Positions 24,032 through 32,087 of a stretch of DNA of 32,087 nucleotides are shown here, piece by piece (the stretch's first letter is position 1; every line of letters begins with the position of its first letter). Both the position numbers and the translations under genes were made by a program. The stretch covers positions 1 through 32,087 of the forward strand of contig CADAUV010000011.1 in the NCBI GenBank assembly GCA_902791235.1. Reading direction: 5' to 3'. The stretch comes from Oscillospiraceae bacterium. GTDB taxonomy: Bacteria > Bacillota > Clostridia > Oscillospirales > Acutalibacteraceae. Under the pieces are notes generated by a model that saw only the letters and a list, made by a program, of their open reading frames with translations, did not search any database and was not told the DNA's origin.

Positions 24032-24826
24032 TTATTTCGGTGTTGTCTGGATTAGCGCGTCGCGGTCAACAGGGAAAAACTCATCAACAGGAAAATCAAT
24101 TGACTGGAAGGCTTCGCACGGGCTCGAGTCGGTGCAGGAACATTCCCTCTCGGGTATGCAGTAGTCGCAGGCATTGATAAGAATCTGAGCGTCCCTTTCC
24201 ATCTGAATAATCGAGAAAAGTCCGAGAGTAACAAGCACTGCCTTATCGGAAGCATTTGCAAATCCCTCATCCTGTGCCTCGGACATAATTGATTGCGGAA
24301 AGCTTGAGGTCCACGGAATACCACATTCGTTTGACTCGTAAATATCCATACCGAGCACTACGGGGTCAACCGCCTGCACCTTGGCAACAGGATTCACATA
24401 CTGCTTTGAAAGCGGCACATCGGTGAGCGCGTCCGAGCTGTCGGAGGAGAATACCTTAACATCGCCGTCGCCGCCGAAAAGTATGCACCTCTTATTAAAC
24501 GAGCAGTAGCCGACCGCTGTCTGAGGCGGCGTGCAAGGCGCTGAATAGGTGTCAAAAAGAAGTCTGAAAAAGTAGGTTATATCGGCACTGTAAAAGCCCC
24601 TGTTAAACGGCACCTCTTCAACCTCTATCGAACATTCGGCAAGCTCACAGTTTCTTGCCTTGACGGTTGTCGCATTGTCAATAAGCGACTGGCTTCTCGC
24701 GAAAAATGTAACTCTTAAATTTTCAAGACAGTCCTTGCTGACGCAGCTGTCAAAAATTCTTTTTGTGTCAACACAGACGGTTTCGCGAAGCCTTTTTGAA
24801 AGATTGTCATTGATGAAATTTGGCAT
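24032..24826 (-). CDS. Cysteine-rich protein, unrecognised family
   Basis: I do not recognise a named family with confidence. It has 264 residues, with no signal peptide and no membrane segment. Fourteen cysteines lie at 18, 28, 33, 60, 65, 98, 108, 114, 168, 220, 223, 229, 231 and 237. The last five form a cluster, CDYC...CSC...C. The N-terminus (SKRLRETVCVDTKRIFDSC) resembles conserved hypothetical proteins I recall from Clostridia. The middle, VPFNRGFYSADITYFFRLLF followed by a beta-rich stretch, suggests a globular domain. GAAGGAG precedes the ATG but lies in the arm of a long hairpin. It is the last gene of the leftward series after the glycoside hydrolase. A structural role, for instance in spores, is only a guess from the cysteine content. 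Confidence 0.75.
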   Translation of the reverse strand: MPNFINDNLSKRLRETVCVDTKRIFDSCVSKDCLENLRVTFFARSQSLIDNATTVKARNCELAECSIEVEEVPFNRGFYSADITYFFRLLFDTYSAPCTPPQTAVGYCSFNKRCILFGGDGDVKVFSSDSSDALTDVPLSKQYVNPVAKVQAVDPVVLGMDIYESNECGIPWTSSFPQSIMSEAQDEGFANASDKAVLVTLGLFSIIQMERDAQILINACDYCIPERECSCTDSSPCEAFQSIDFPVDEFFPVDRDALIQTTPK

Positions 24827-24831
24827 AATTA

Positions 24832-24885
24832 AACTCCTTCACAAATGTATTTGAAGTAAACTTCACTACATTCTATGAAGGAGTT
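24832..24885 (-). promoter_or_regulatory. Long leader hairpin covering the ribosome binding site of the cysteine-rich gene
   Basis: On the minus strand the 54 bases fold on themselves. AACTCCTTCA pairs with TGAAGGAGTT (10 bp), AATGTA with TACATT (6 bp), and TGAAG with CTTCA (5 bp) closes a 4-base loop. Only small bulges separate these blocks. The 3' arm holds the AAGGAG binding site of the gene starting at 24826, so the fold would hide it. There is no U-run, so it is not a usual terminator. It could also act as a DNA palindrome for a regulator. Confidence 0.65.
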
Positions 24886-24897
24886 AATATTATGTGA

Positions 24898-27489
24898 TTA
24901 ATCCGCCGAAAGCCCGCTCACATTCACCGAATAAATATGCGGAGCATAAGTTTTATTTCCGTTAAAAGTGAAATTTCCGCTGTTTGAAAGCGTTATTTCG
25001 TTTTCACCTTCCTCAAGCTGAGCGTAGAAGGTTACTGTTTTCACCTTATCCCAACTATAAGTATTCCTGCAGAAAACATCACGGGATACGCCGTTAACAT
25101 CAATTGTAATATATCTTTCAATAAGGTCGACATTATAATCGTGAACGCCGCCCTCGTCGTTATTTGAATACTCCACGGTAAAGGCGTAAACGCCCGATTC
25201 TTCAGCATTTACCTTATATGAAGCGCTGCCGCCTTCAGCCGAAATACCGTCTATATAATAAGCATTATTATTTTCATCAAATACGCTTTTTGCACCGTCA
25301 AGCACAGCACTTTCGGCAGTGAGCATATAGCTCTCACCCTGCGACTCACTTCTTTCAAGAACGGGCGTTTTAAGCCCGTCAGAAGCATAAAAGTCAAGGT
25401 AGTTAAGACCTCTCATAAGATAGTAGCTTCCACCGTTTACAAAATCGGCTTTGCTACCGTTTACAAGGATTTTTTCAACTGAGCTTTCGTCTGCTGAAAC
25501 ACTGTAATAACCGTCCTCAGCGGCGCTTACAAGGTAGGAAATCATACCGTTCTGACTTCTGTCGCCGTCATAAATCACAGCGGTTTTTTCACATATATCC
25601 GCACTGCTTACAACAAGGCTGTCAAGCACATAGGTGCCGCTGCAATGCTCAAAGGAAATAGTGTGCCTGCCCTTTCCGAGCTTGACATTTTCAAGCGTGT
25701 AACAATCGGTATACTCACTTCGGATAGTGTTATCAAAAGCAATCTGCGTGCGATTTCCGTCAAGCGTCATATAGCTTTCGGCAAAGGTCCTGCCGTCGGG
25801 GCTCTGCCTGCCGTTTTCATCAAACTGACCGTCGTTTGCATTACCGTAAATTATGTCAAGATTGTATACATCATCACTCGGTACGGTAAAGGTAAGGCTT
25901 ACGCCGTCGCCCTCATTTTCCATACCGCCGACCATACCCTGAAGCTCACCCGAAGTGGCATACGCACTGTCGTAGGTATAGGCGTTTTTAAGGAGCGTTC
26001 CGTTTTCAAACTCAAAGCGCTGAAGATATCCCTCATCGGTAAAATCATAAGCTTCGCCCTCAGCCTCAACCTTTTCAATAACAATATGATATGCGTTTGC
26101 AAGGTCGGTATTCTCAAGCCTTACGGTCTTATTTCTGCCGAGAGTTTCATAGCTCACGCTTCGTGTTACGGGCGCAGTTTCGCTTCCTGTAAGTCCTTTA
26201 TAAACAGCCTCCTCAACGGTGATTTTCACAAGCGCGCCGTCAAAGGAGGTTGCGTCAAGCTTCCTGAGCTTAACCGCTGTATCGCCGCTTGTACCGCCGC
26301 AGATAATGTCAATCCTGTCCTCGCTCTCAGACATTGAAACAAGACCCATAAAGCCCTGCGAGGTATACTCCGCTTTGCGCTTTATATAGGCATTTTCAAA
26401 ATTCGAGTTCCACAAATCCTGATATGACGAGGTAATTCTCTTCCCCTCCATATCGGCATACCAGCGGTAAAGCCACCAGTTTGAATTCGGGGTATTATCA
26501 TCAGCGCAGGTGTCGCAGAGATTATCGGCAAGTCGCCAGTAAGCCTGGTCGCCGTATACGCCCGTCATCTCAATCTGAGTTATATACTGTATCATTTTAC
26601 CCGGCATTCCGTTGTCGCACATTCTGCCGTATTCGGTAACAATTATCGGAAGCTCCCCGATACCCAAATCAGCCTCAATCTGTCTGTAATTTCTCACATG
26701 CTCGCGCCAGAAATAGACCGAATAATCGTTAAGCTCATGATAAATCATCACATCGGGAACGCAGTTATTCTTTGTGCAATATGACAGAAAAGCACTGATT
26801 TTTTCGTCATTATATTCAAAAAATCCGGGACCTCCGATGAGCGCGTCGGGATTTAAGGACTTAACCAAATCATATGTCTGCTTCCACGCGGAGAAAAAGT
26901 TTTCCGCGCCCTGCTCATTATAATTACACCAGAAGCCGAGGTCGGAATCATCCTCAACCGTTTCGCCGAACCACAGGCCGTTATCGCACTCGTTATACAG
27001 GCAGTAAACGACCTTATCGGCATACGGTGCGTCTGAAAGGAATTCAACGGAGTCCTTAACGCTCGGCAGGAAGAAGTCATTTATATACTCCTGCCAGTCA
27101 TAAGTGCCGTCGCCCCTCATCCGCTCGATATTCTGATGGTCGTAGTACCATGTCGAATAGACATCCTGCAAATAGACAACATTGTACTTAGTATTATCAA
27201 GCTGAGGATATACATGGTCAAGGTCGCCTATCGGGTGCTGCAAGCCGCCCGGCACCTTCTGCGACACGGTTGAAATATCCAGACTTTCTGTCATATTTGC
27301 GCTTGGAACACCCTGCTCGGCAAGCCCGTAAAGATAACCCGAGGCATTACTTGTAATACTGCCCTCATCACTGCTGAAATCAGCGGTAAGACTTGGTGTA
27401 TAAAGGACTAAAAAGCAGAGTGCAGAGCAAATGATAACAAGTATCACGGCTGCAAGCGCTATAATTATTTTTTTGATTGTTTTCTTCAT
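24898..27489 (-). CDS. Membrane-anchored clan GH-A glycoside hydrolase with CBM-like modules
   Basis: An 863-residue exported protein. A signal or anchor helix (about 7-30) is followed by a Ser-rich stretch and a TIM-barrel-like domain (about 55-360). The likely acid/base is E167 in CLYNECDNG and the likely nucleophile E286 in IIVTEYGRM, the paired-glutamate pattern of clan GH-A; GH39 is the nearest family I would name. From about 500 on there are two beta-sandwich, CBM6/35-like modules (about 500-635 and 735-860). No LPXTG is seen at the C-terminus, so anchoring would be N-terminal. It starts one base after the lipid kinase stop, with no clear ribosome binding site, so translation is probably coupled. 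The substrate is unknown; galactokinase two genes upstream hints at a galactose-containing glycan. Confidence 0.75.
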   Translation of the reverse strand: MKKTIKKIIIALAAVILVIICSALCFLVLYTPSLTADFSSDEGSITSNASGYLYGLAEQGVPSANMTESLDISTVSQKVPGGLQHPIGDLDHVYPQLDNTKYNVVYLQDVYSTWYYDHQNIERMRGDGTYDWQEYINDFFLPSVKDSVEFLSDAPYADKVVYCLYNECDNGLWFGETVEDDSDLGFWCNYNEQGAENFFSAWKQTYDLVKSLNPDALIGGPGFFEYNDEKISAFLSYCTKNNCVPDVMIYHELNDYSVYFWREHVRNYRQIEADLGIGELPIIVTEYGRMCDNGMPGKMIQYITQIEMTGVYGDQAYWRLADNLCDTCADDNTPNSNWWLYRWYADMEGKRITSSYQDLWNSNFENAYIKRKAEYTSQGFMGLVSMSESEDRIDIICGGTSGDTAVKLRKLDATSFDGALVKITVEEAVYKGLTGSETAPVTRSVSYETLGRNKTVRLENTDLANAYHIVIEKVEAEGEAYDFTDEGYLQRFEFENGTLLKNAYTYDSAYATSGELQGMVGGMENEGDGVSLTFTVPSDDVYNLDIIYGNANDGQFDENGRQSPDGRTFAESYMTLDGNRTQIAFDNTIRSEYTDCYTLENVKLGKGRHTISFEHCSGTYVLDSLVVSSADICEKTAVIYDGDRSQNGMISYLVSAAEDGYYSVSADESSVEKILVNGSKADFVNGGSYYLMRGLNYLDFYASDGLKTPVLERSESQGESYMLTAESAVLDGAKSVFDENNNAYYIDGISAEGGSASYKVNAEESGVYAFTVEYSNNDEGGVHDYNVDLIERYITIDVNGVSRDVFCRNTYSWDKVKTVTFYAQLEEGENEITLSNSGNFTFNGNKTYAPHIYSVNVSGLSAD

Positions 27490-27490
27490 A

Positions 27491-28453
27491 TCAGTCGTTA
27501 ATTACACAGAGCTTCAGCGCTTTTTCCTCGACCTTGAAATCAAGCTCGCTGTAATCAAAATTCTCCCCATCGCAGTTGCCGAGAAGCGCGCTGCCGTCGC
27601 TCATCCAAATCTTACCTGACTTTACATATCCGTCAACAAGCTTACCCTTGCCCGTTTCACTGTTAAGGGTACCAGCCGAATACTGAGGTATCAGCGGTAA
27701 CGCCTGCGGCAGTGAAAGGCCGTTTACAATAACAAAATCGAGAAGCCCGTCGTCAAGCACGGCGTCGGGCGCAGGCTGAAAGCCGCCGCCGTAATAGCTC
27801 GCGTTACAGACTGCGAAAAGAGCGTAATCCCTCTCCTCCTCGTGAAGCTGATATTCCTCCCCTGTTTTTTTATCCACGCAGTTGAGGTCGAAGCTGATTG
27901 TATAATGAAGAGGCTTCATAAGCACGGGCACTATCGCAATATTATATGCCTGATGCCCTATGAAGGGGTGTTTATCCTTGATGCGCTTGCCTATCGTTTC
28001 AACAATGGTATCAAGACCGAAGGACATAACATTGATACATTTTTCACCGTTGTAATCAATAAGGTCAATCGGCTTTATTTTATACTTCAGCTTACCGTTA
28101 TAAAAGCCGAAAGCCTTAATCACATTCTCAACATTAATATCCTTAGTGCCGTATATTTTCTTTGCAAAATCGTTGCCCGTACCGAGAGGAAGGACCATTA
28201 ACGGAGTATCCGTACCTGCAAGTCCGTTCGCAATCTCATGCACGGTACCGTCGCCGCCGCAGGAAACTATAATACAGTCGCTGCCGTACTTCTGAGCATA
28301 TTCAGAGGCGATGCGCTTTGCGTCGCCCTGACATTCGGTTTCCTCAAGTATCATCTCATCATCAAGCGGACGGAAGGTAGATTTAATTCTTGCTATAATC
28401 TTTGCTTTATTGTCATTGCCGGCAATAGGGTTTATTACAAATACATACTTCAT
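27491..28453 (-). CDS. Diacylglycerol kinase-like lipid kinase (YegS/BmrU family)
   Basis: A 320-residue protein. The nucleotide-binding motif GGDGTVHE (66-73) and the LPLGTGNDFAKK stretch (89-99) identify the DAGK catalytic domain. The C-terminal beta-sandwich fits the YegS/DgkB/BmrU group, which phosphorylates diacylglycerol or related lipids at the inner membrane face. In Gram-positive bacteria DgkB recycles the diacylglycerol released when lipoteichoic acid is made; whether this copy does so is not shown. It lies 18 bases behind galK with GGAG before the ATG, and one base ahead of the glycoside hydrolase gene. Confidence 0.9.
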   Translation of the reverse strand: MKYVFVINPIAGNDNKAKIIARIKSTFRPLDDEMILEETECQGDAKRIASEYAQKYGSDCIIVSCGGDGTVHEIANGLAGTDTPLMVLPLGTGNDFAKKIYGTKDINVENVIKAFGFYNGKLKYKIKPIDLIDYNGEKCINVMSFGLDTIVETIGKRIKDKHPFIGHQAYNIAIVPVLMKPLHYTISFDLNCVDKKTGEEYQLHEEERDYALFAVCNASYYGGGFQPAPDAVLDDGLLDFVIVNGLSLPQALPLIPQYSAGTLNSETGKGKLVDGYVKSGKIWMSDGSALLGNCDGENFDYSELDFKVEEKALKLCVIND

Positions 28454-28471
28454 TTTAATTCTCCGAAATAA

Positions 28472-29752
28472 TTACATTACCCTTGTTCCGCCGACAGGAC
28501 GGATGATAAGAACATGGCAGGAGCCTTCACCGAATACGGCGTCCATCTCTGTTTTATATGTATCGAGTAAATCATTCGGAACAAACGCCTGAATTGTACC
28601 TGCAAAGCCGCCGCCGTGTACACGCCATGCGCCGCGGCCTTCAAGAAGCTCCTGACTGATGCAAAGCGCAAGGGAGAGCTTCTGCTCGGTCGGCTTATTA
28701 GGTGTGTAGACATTCTGACAGTAAAGGTATGAGGACATTCCCGATGCGGTAATTACCTCCTTAAAGCTGTCAAAATCACCGTTTTCAAGAGCGCTTACAG
28801 CCCTGTCAACCCTCTTGTTCTCGTTATAAAAATGAGTTGCGCGAAGAATGGCTCTGTCGTTGACCTTGCCTGTAAGAGCCGGTATTGCTTTAAAGAAATC
28901 CTTTTCGTCAATCTCTCTTAAAACGCTTTTGCCCATTGCCTTTGCAACAGCCTCCATCTCAGACCTTACCGCAGCGTAGTCATCTGTTAAATCCGAATGA
29001 CTGCCATGAGTATCAACAATACAAAGGCTGTATCCCGAATGTGCAAAATCATAGTCAACCTTTTTAATAATCGGCTCCTCAGTGCTCTTAAAATCAATTG
29101 TAACAAAGGTTCCGACTGATGAAGCCATCTGGTCAAGCAGACCCGAAGGCTTGCCGAAAAATACATTTTCGCTGTACTGCGCAGCCTTGGCGATATCAAC
29201 AGCGTCAATGCTGCCGTCATTATATAAATAGGAGATTATATTACCGAGAAGCACCTCGAAAGCAGCCGAGGATGAAAGACCCGAGCCGCCCATTACATCG
29301 CTTGTTGTACAAGCGTCAAAGCCGCCGATTTTATAACCGAGGTCATTAAGCCTTGCTGCAACGCCCTTTACCATTGAGCCTGATTTACCGTACTCGGACT
29401 CCCTTGGGGTAAGGTCGGATATATCAACATTATTAACTGCATGACCCTCGGACTTTTCGCAGATTGAAAGGTCATCCCTCTTTGCGCAGATTGCGATTGC
29501 GTCAAGGTTTATTGAAGCGGCAAGCACCTTGCCGTTATTATGGTCCGTATGATTACCGCAGACCTCTGTTCTTCCCGGTGCGCTTACAGCCATTACATCC
29601 CTGTCGTCGCCGAACATATCAATAAACGCCTTGCAGGTTCTTACATACCTGTCCCTCTGGTAACAAACAGCCTCGTCGCTGACATAAACAGCCTTGAGCT
29701 TACCGTCCATCTCCCCGCTGTTAATCTTTGCAATAAGTTCACTTGGTTTCAT
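28472..29752 (-). CDS. galK: Galactokinase
   Basis: A 426-residue GHMP kinase that phosphorylates galactose at C1, the first step of the Leloir pathway. The galactokinase signature is GRTEVCGNHTDHNNG (60-74), the clostridial variant of GRxNLIGEHTDY. The phosphate loop is GGSGLSSSAAFE (155-166), and the C-terminal GHMP motif is GGGFAGT. GAGGAG lies eight bases before the ATG. No galT or galE is in the window, so galactose-1-phosphate must be used by enzymes encoded elsewhere. It lies between a VTT membrane protein gene and the lipid kinase gene. Confidence 0.93.
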   Translation of the reverse strand: MKPSELIAKINSGEMDGKLKAVYVSDEAVCYQRDRYVRTCKAFIDMFGDDRDVMAVSAPGRTEVCGNHTDHNNGKVLAASINLDAIAICAKRDDLSICEKSEGHAVNNVDISDLTPRESEYGKSGSMVKGVAARLNDLGYKIGGFDACTTSDVMGGSGLSSSAAFEVLLGNIISYLYNDGSIDAVDIAKAAQYSENVFFGKPSGLLDQMASSVGTFVTIDFKSTEEPIIKKVDYDFAHSGYSLCIVDTHGSHSDLTDDYAAVRSEMEAVAKAMGKSVLREIDEKDFFKAIPALTGKVNDRAILRATHFYNENKRVDRAVSALENGDFDSFKEVITASGMSSYLYCQNVYTPNKPTEQKLSLALCISQELLEGRGAWRVHGGGFAGTIQAFVPNDLLDTYKTEMDAVFGEGSCHVLIIRPVGGTRVM

Positions 29753-29766
29753 TTTTTATCTCCTCA

Positions 29767-30537
29767 TTATAAAACTATTCTATATTTTTCCTTTTCGGAA
29801 TAAATTAAAAGCGTCTGATTCATCTGCTTTGATTTAATTCCGAAAAAGATATTAAACGCAAATACGGATATTCCCGTAAACGCAACAACAATAATAAGCA
29901 TCGTAATAAACCTTGCGGAGAAGGGATTAAAGATGGCGTTACCGATTGTTGTGTACATATATATTCTCGGTGAAAAGCCGAGGATACTCAAACAGATATA
30001 ATAGATGAAATCATATTTCATCGAGCCGTAATACTTCGACACCATACCAGGCGGTATCGACGGCACAAGCCTCGATACAAAAAGCACATAGGGATTACCC
30101 GTGCCCTTAAACTCAATCCATTCCTTGAGGAATTTAAGCTTCTTAATGCCGAGAATCATACCTGTCCAGCCGCCGCCGATGAAGCTGCCCTCAAAATACT
30201 TTACCGTAAAGAAAAACGAGGTAAAGACAATATTGATGACAATTGCCTGAGTCATCGGGAAAACCACGCCCGATATCATCATAAGAAAGCTCATCGGTAT
30301 GGGAAGCTGACATTTTGCAATATATAACGCAAAGATACAAATAAGTATCTCGGTGTTTGAGTCAAGCTTTGTTATAGCGTAATCAACCGACGACAGCCAG
30401 TTGATAAGCACACTGAAGCGTATTTCAAGGTTTGCGTGATTCTGAAGCACAAGACCTAAAAATATCAGAAGCGCCGTCATAACTATAAGTATTACCGCAG
30501 TAAAAAATCTTGTTCTGTGTCTTTTCTGCTGTTTCAA
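29767..30537 (-). CDS. TVP38/TMEM64 (VTT domain, DedA-like) membrane protein
   Basis: A 256-residue protein with about six hydrophobic segments. The central part holds VLFVSRLVPSIPPGMVSKYYGS, the F..R..P..P re-entrant-loop motif of the VTT/SNARE-associated family that includes DedA and TVP38. Bacterial members are linked to lipid-carrier flipping and membrane homeostasis; the exact substrate here is unknown. The start is a TTG with GGGGTG six bases upstream and no nearby ATG alternative. Gaps are 14 bases to pheA and 14 to galK, so it is co-transcribed with both. Confidence 0.85.
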   Translation of the reverse strand: MKQQKRHRTRFFTAVILIVMTALLIFLGLVLQNHANLEIRFSVLINWLSSVDYAITKLDSNTEILICIFALYIAKCQLPIPMSFLMMISGVVFPMTQAIVINIVFTSFFFTVKYFEGSFIGGGWTGMILGIKKLKFLKEWIEFKGTGNPYVLFVSRLVPSIPPGMVSKYYGSMKYDFIYYICLSILGFSPRIYMYTTIGNAIFNPFSARFITMLIIVVAFTGISVFAFNIFFGIKSKQMNQTLLIYSEKEKYRIVL

Positions 30538-30551
30538 GATTTCACCCCAGA

Positions 30552-31682
30552 TTATTCAGCCTCATAATAATTTCCGAGAAATTCAAACACGGGAAGCTCG
30601 TCTGACAGAGCGCAGATTAAATCAAGCGTTGTTTCATCCCTGACATTACCGAGCACATCGACATAGAAGTAATAACTGAAATTACCGTTTTCAATAGGTC
30701 TTGACTCAAGCTTTGTAAGGTTGAGCCCCGCCATTGAAAACCTGCCGAGTATTCGGTAAAGCTTACCCGTTTCATGAGGCACCGTGAATATGAGCGAGAT
30801 TTTGTTTGCGTCCTCGCTTATAAGAAGCTTTTTTGAAATGACAATAAATCTTGTCTTATTGATTATTGTATTCTGAATATTTCTTTTAATAACCTTAAGT
30901 CCGTATTCTTTTGCGGCTTTTTCCGAGCAGATTGCAGCAATATCGTTTCTGTCAGATGAGGCAACATACTTTGCGGCAGCCGCAGTATTTGAATATGTAA
31001 TACCCGTAAAATCAAAGTTTTTAAGAAATTTATTACACTGCGCAAGCGCCTGCGGATGCGAATACACATCCTCGATATCCTCATATTTTGTATCAGGCTT
31101 CGCACACAGACAGTGGTCAATCCTAAGGTCATAAGCGCCGACAACATAAAACCTGTATTTCATTATAAGGTCGTATGATTCATGCACCGAGCCTGCAGTC
31201 GAGTTCTCAACAGGGATGATACCGAATTTAGCGTCGCCCTTATCAACAGCCTCGAACACATCCTCAAACGCCTTGAAAAACTTAACGGGAGTGTCAGGGA
31301 AAAGAAGCTTTGCGGTCTGTCCGCTGTATGCGCCCTCGACGCCCTGACAGGCAATCTTACTGTCGGTATAAAGACCGCCCTCGATAAAGGAGCTTTCAAC
31401 AAGATTTCTAAGCTCGTTACCTCCGCCGATAATCTTGTGCTGAAGCGCCCTTGAAGCGTCCATCGCAGAAGAGAAAACGGTTTTAATAAGCTCTCCGTTT
31501 TCGCCGCATTTTTCTTCAACGCTGTCAAGAATCTGCTGTTCCCTCTCCTCATTAAGAACGGGGATACCGCGCTTTACCTTGTATTCGGCAACCTTCTTCG
31601 CAATCTCCATTCGCTCGACAAGGAGTGGGACAAGCTGACTGTCGATTTTATCTATTTCTTTTCTTAACTCAAGTAAATCCAT
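30552..31682 (-). CDS. pheA: Bifunctional chorismate mutase / prephenate dehydratase (P-protein)
   Basis: A 376-residue cytoplasmic enzyme converting chorismate through prephenate to phenylpyruvate. Residues 1-90 are an AroQ-type chorismate mutase (LRKEIDKIDSQLVPLLVERM, plus NEEREQQIL). About 105-285 is the dehydratase (CQGVEGAYSGQ; NKTRFIVI with the catalytic Thr-Arg-Phe). About 290-370 is an ACT domain with the ESRP motif that binds phenylalanine for feedback inhibition. AAAGGAT precedes the ATG. It is 22 bases behind aroC, whose product chorismate is its substrate. Confidence 0.96.
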   Translation of the reverse strand: MDLLELRKEIDKIDSQLVPLLVERMEIAKKVAEYKVKRGIPVLNEEREQQILDSVEEKCGENGELIKTVFSSAMDASRALQHKIIGGGNELRNLVESSFIEGGLYTDSKIACQGVEGAYSGQTAKLLFPDTPVKFFKAFEDVFEAVDKGDAKFGIIPVENSTAGSVHESYDLIMKYRFYVVGAYDLRIDHCLCAKPDTKYEDIEDVYSHPQALAQCNKFLKNFDFTGITYSNTAAAAKYVASSDRNDIAAICSEKAAKEYGLKVIKRNIQNTIINKTRFIVISKKLLISEDANKISLIFTVPHETGKLYRILGRFSMAGLNLTKLESRPIENGNFSYYFYVDVLGNVRDETTLDLICALSDELPVFEFLGNYYEAE

Positions 31683-31704
31683 TTAAAAATCCTTTATTTG
31701 TAAA

Positions 31705-32087
31705 CTAAAGCATTAAATCCGCAAGCACGAGCGCCGTCGCCGCTTCAATTACGGGGACTGCCCTGTGTACTATACAGGGGTCGTGGCGGCCTTTAACCTC
31801 AAGTATCTCCTCGCTTAAAGTCTGTACATTCACAGTCTTCTGCGGCTTGGAGATAGAAGGTGTGGGCTTGATAACAGCTCTGAAAACGAGGGGCGCGCCG
31901 TTACTCATTCCGCCGAGAACACCGCCGTTATTATTTGTGATTGTTGAAATCTCCCCGTCCTTGATACAGTAGCCGTCGTTCGCCTGACTTCCGAGCATTT
32001 TTGCAAGCTCGAAGCCCCTGCCGAATTCCACGCCCTTCACCGCAGGAACGGCGAAAAGCATTCTTGAAAGCTCACCTTCAAGGGTGT
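31705..32087 (-). CDS. aroC: Chorismate synthase (C-terminal part; runs off window end)
   Basis: The last 127 residues are present. NNNGGVLGGMSNG and KGRHDPC are hallmark chorismate synthase motifs around the FMN and substrate site, preceded by FAVPAVKGVEFGRGFELA. The enzyme makes chorismate from 5-enolpyruvylshikimate-3-phosphate, the last shikimate step. The stop lies 22 bases before pheA, fitting an aromatic amino-acid operon entering from the right. The N-terminus lies outside the window. Confidence 0.96.
   Translation of the reverse strand, partial: TLEGELSRMLFAVPAVKGVEFGRGFELAKMLGSQANDGYCIKDGEISTITNNNGGVLGGMSNGAPLVFRAVIKPTPSISKPQKTVNVQTLSEEILEVKGRHDPCIVHRAVPVIEAATALVLADLML

Noticed and set aside
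25645..26337. A 230-codon open frame antisense to the glycoside hydrolase
   Set aside because: Shadow of a well-supported reading frame; no domain or start signal.
1..32087. CRISPR arrays, insertion sequences, prophage genes or toxin-antitoxin pairs
   Set aside because: No regularly spaced repeats, transposase or integrase motifs, or small paired genes were seen.

Overview
The window looks like chromosome of a Gram-positive anaerobe of the class Clostridia, most likely an Oscillospirales/Ruminococcaceae-type gut bacterium. The evidence is SepF and DivIVA, a YlbF/YmcA-family gene directly after miaB, an endonuclease-type MutL with no MutH in sight, strong AGGAG-type ribosome binding sites, several UUG starts and AT-rich sigma-A-like promoters. 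The genus is an inference. There are no rRNA or tRNA genes, CRISPR arrays, insertion sequences or phage genes. No gene-free stretch exceeds 300 bases.

Left region (1-5871): a small, apparently catabolic locus. A leftward unit holds a GSAM-like class III aminotransferase and then a class II aldolase that runs off the window. A rightward unit holds a TetR regulator, an FGGY carbohydrate kinase and a GPH-family sugar transporter. The leftward unit has a good sigma-A promoter, followed just downstream by two near-identical palindromes that look like a TetR operator pair. Import, phosphorylation and aldol cleavage fit together; the substrate and the role of the aminotransferase are unknown.

Middle region (22244 down to 5918): thirteen leftward genes with short gaps or overlaps, forming one long housekeeping operon. 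The order is miaB, ylbF/ymcA-like, mutS, mutL, miaA, an HlyD-like membrane protein, yggS/ylmE, sepF, divIVA, ileS, lspA, an rluD-type pseudouridine synthase and a Cof-type HAD phosphatase. It joins two blocks that are separate in Bacillus subtilis (miaB-ymcA-mutSL-miaA, and ylmE-sepF-divIVA-ileS with lspA-ylyB). ylmG and ylmH are absent between sepF and divIVA. It ends at a bidirectional terminator shared with the transporter gene.

Right region (22381-32087): malQ is a single rightward gene with its own promoter and terminator. Converging on it is a leftward series: aroC (partial), pheA, a VTT/TVP38 membrane protein, a galactokinase, a diacylglycerol-kinase-like lipid kinase, a membrane-anchored clan GH-A glycoside hydrolase with C-terminal carbohydrate-binding-like modules, and a cysteine-rich protein I cannot name. 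The ribosome binding site of that last gene lies inside a long imperfect hairpin.

The best candidates for something undescribed are the TetR/aminotransferase/aldolase/kinase/transporter locus, the cysteine-rich orphan with its hairpin leader, the HlyD-like protein in the division operon, and the long acidic DivIVA.
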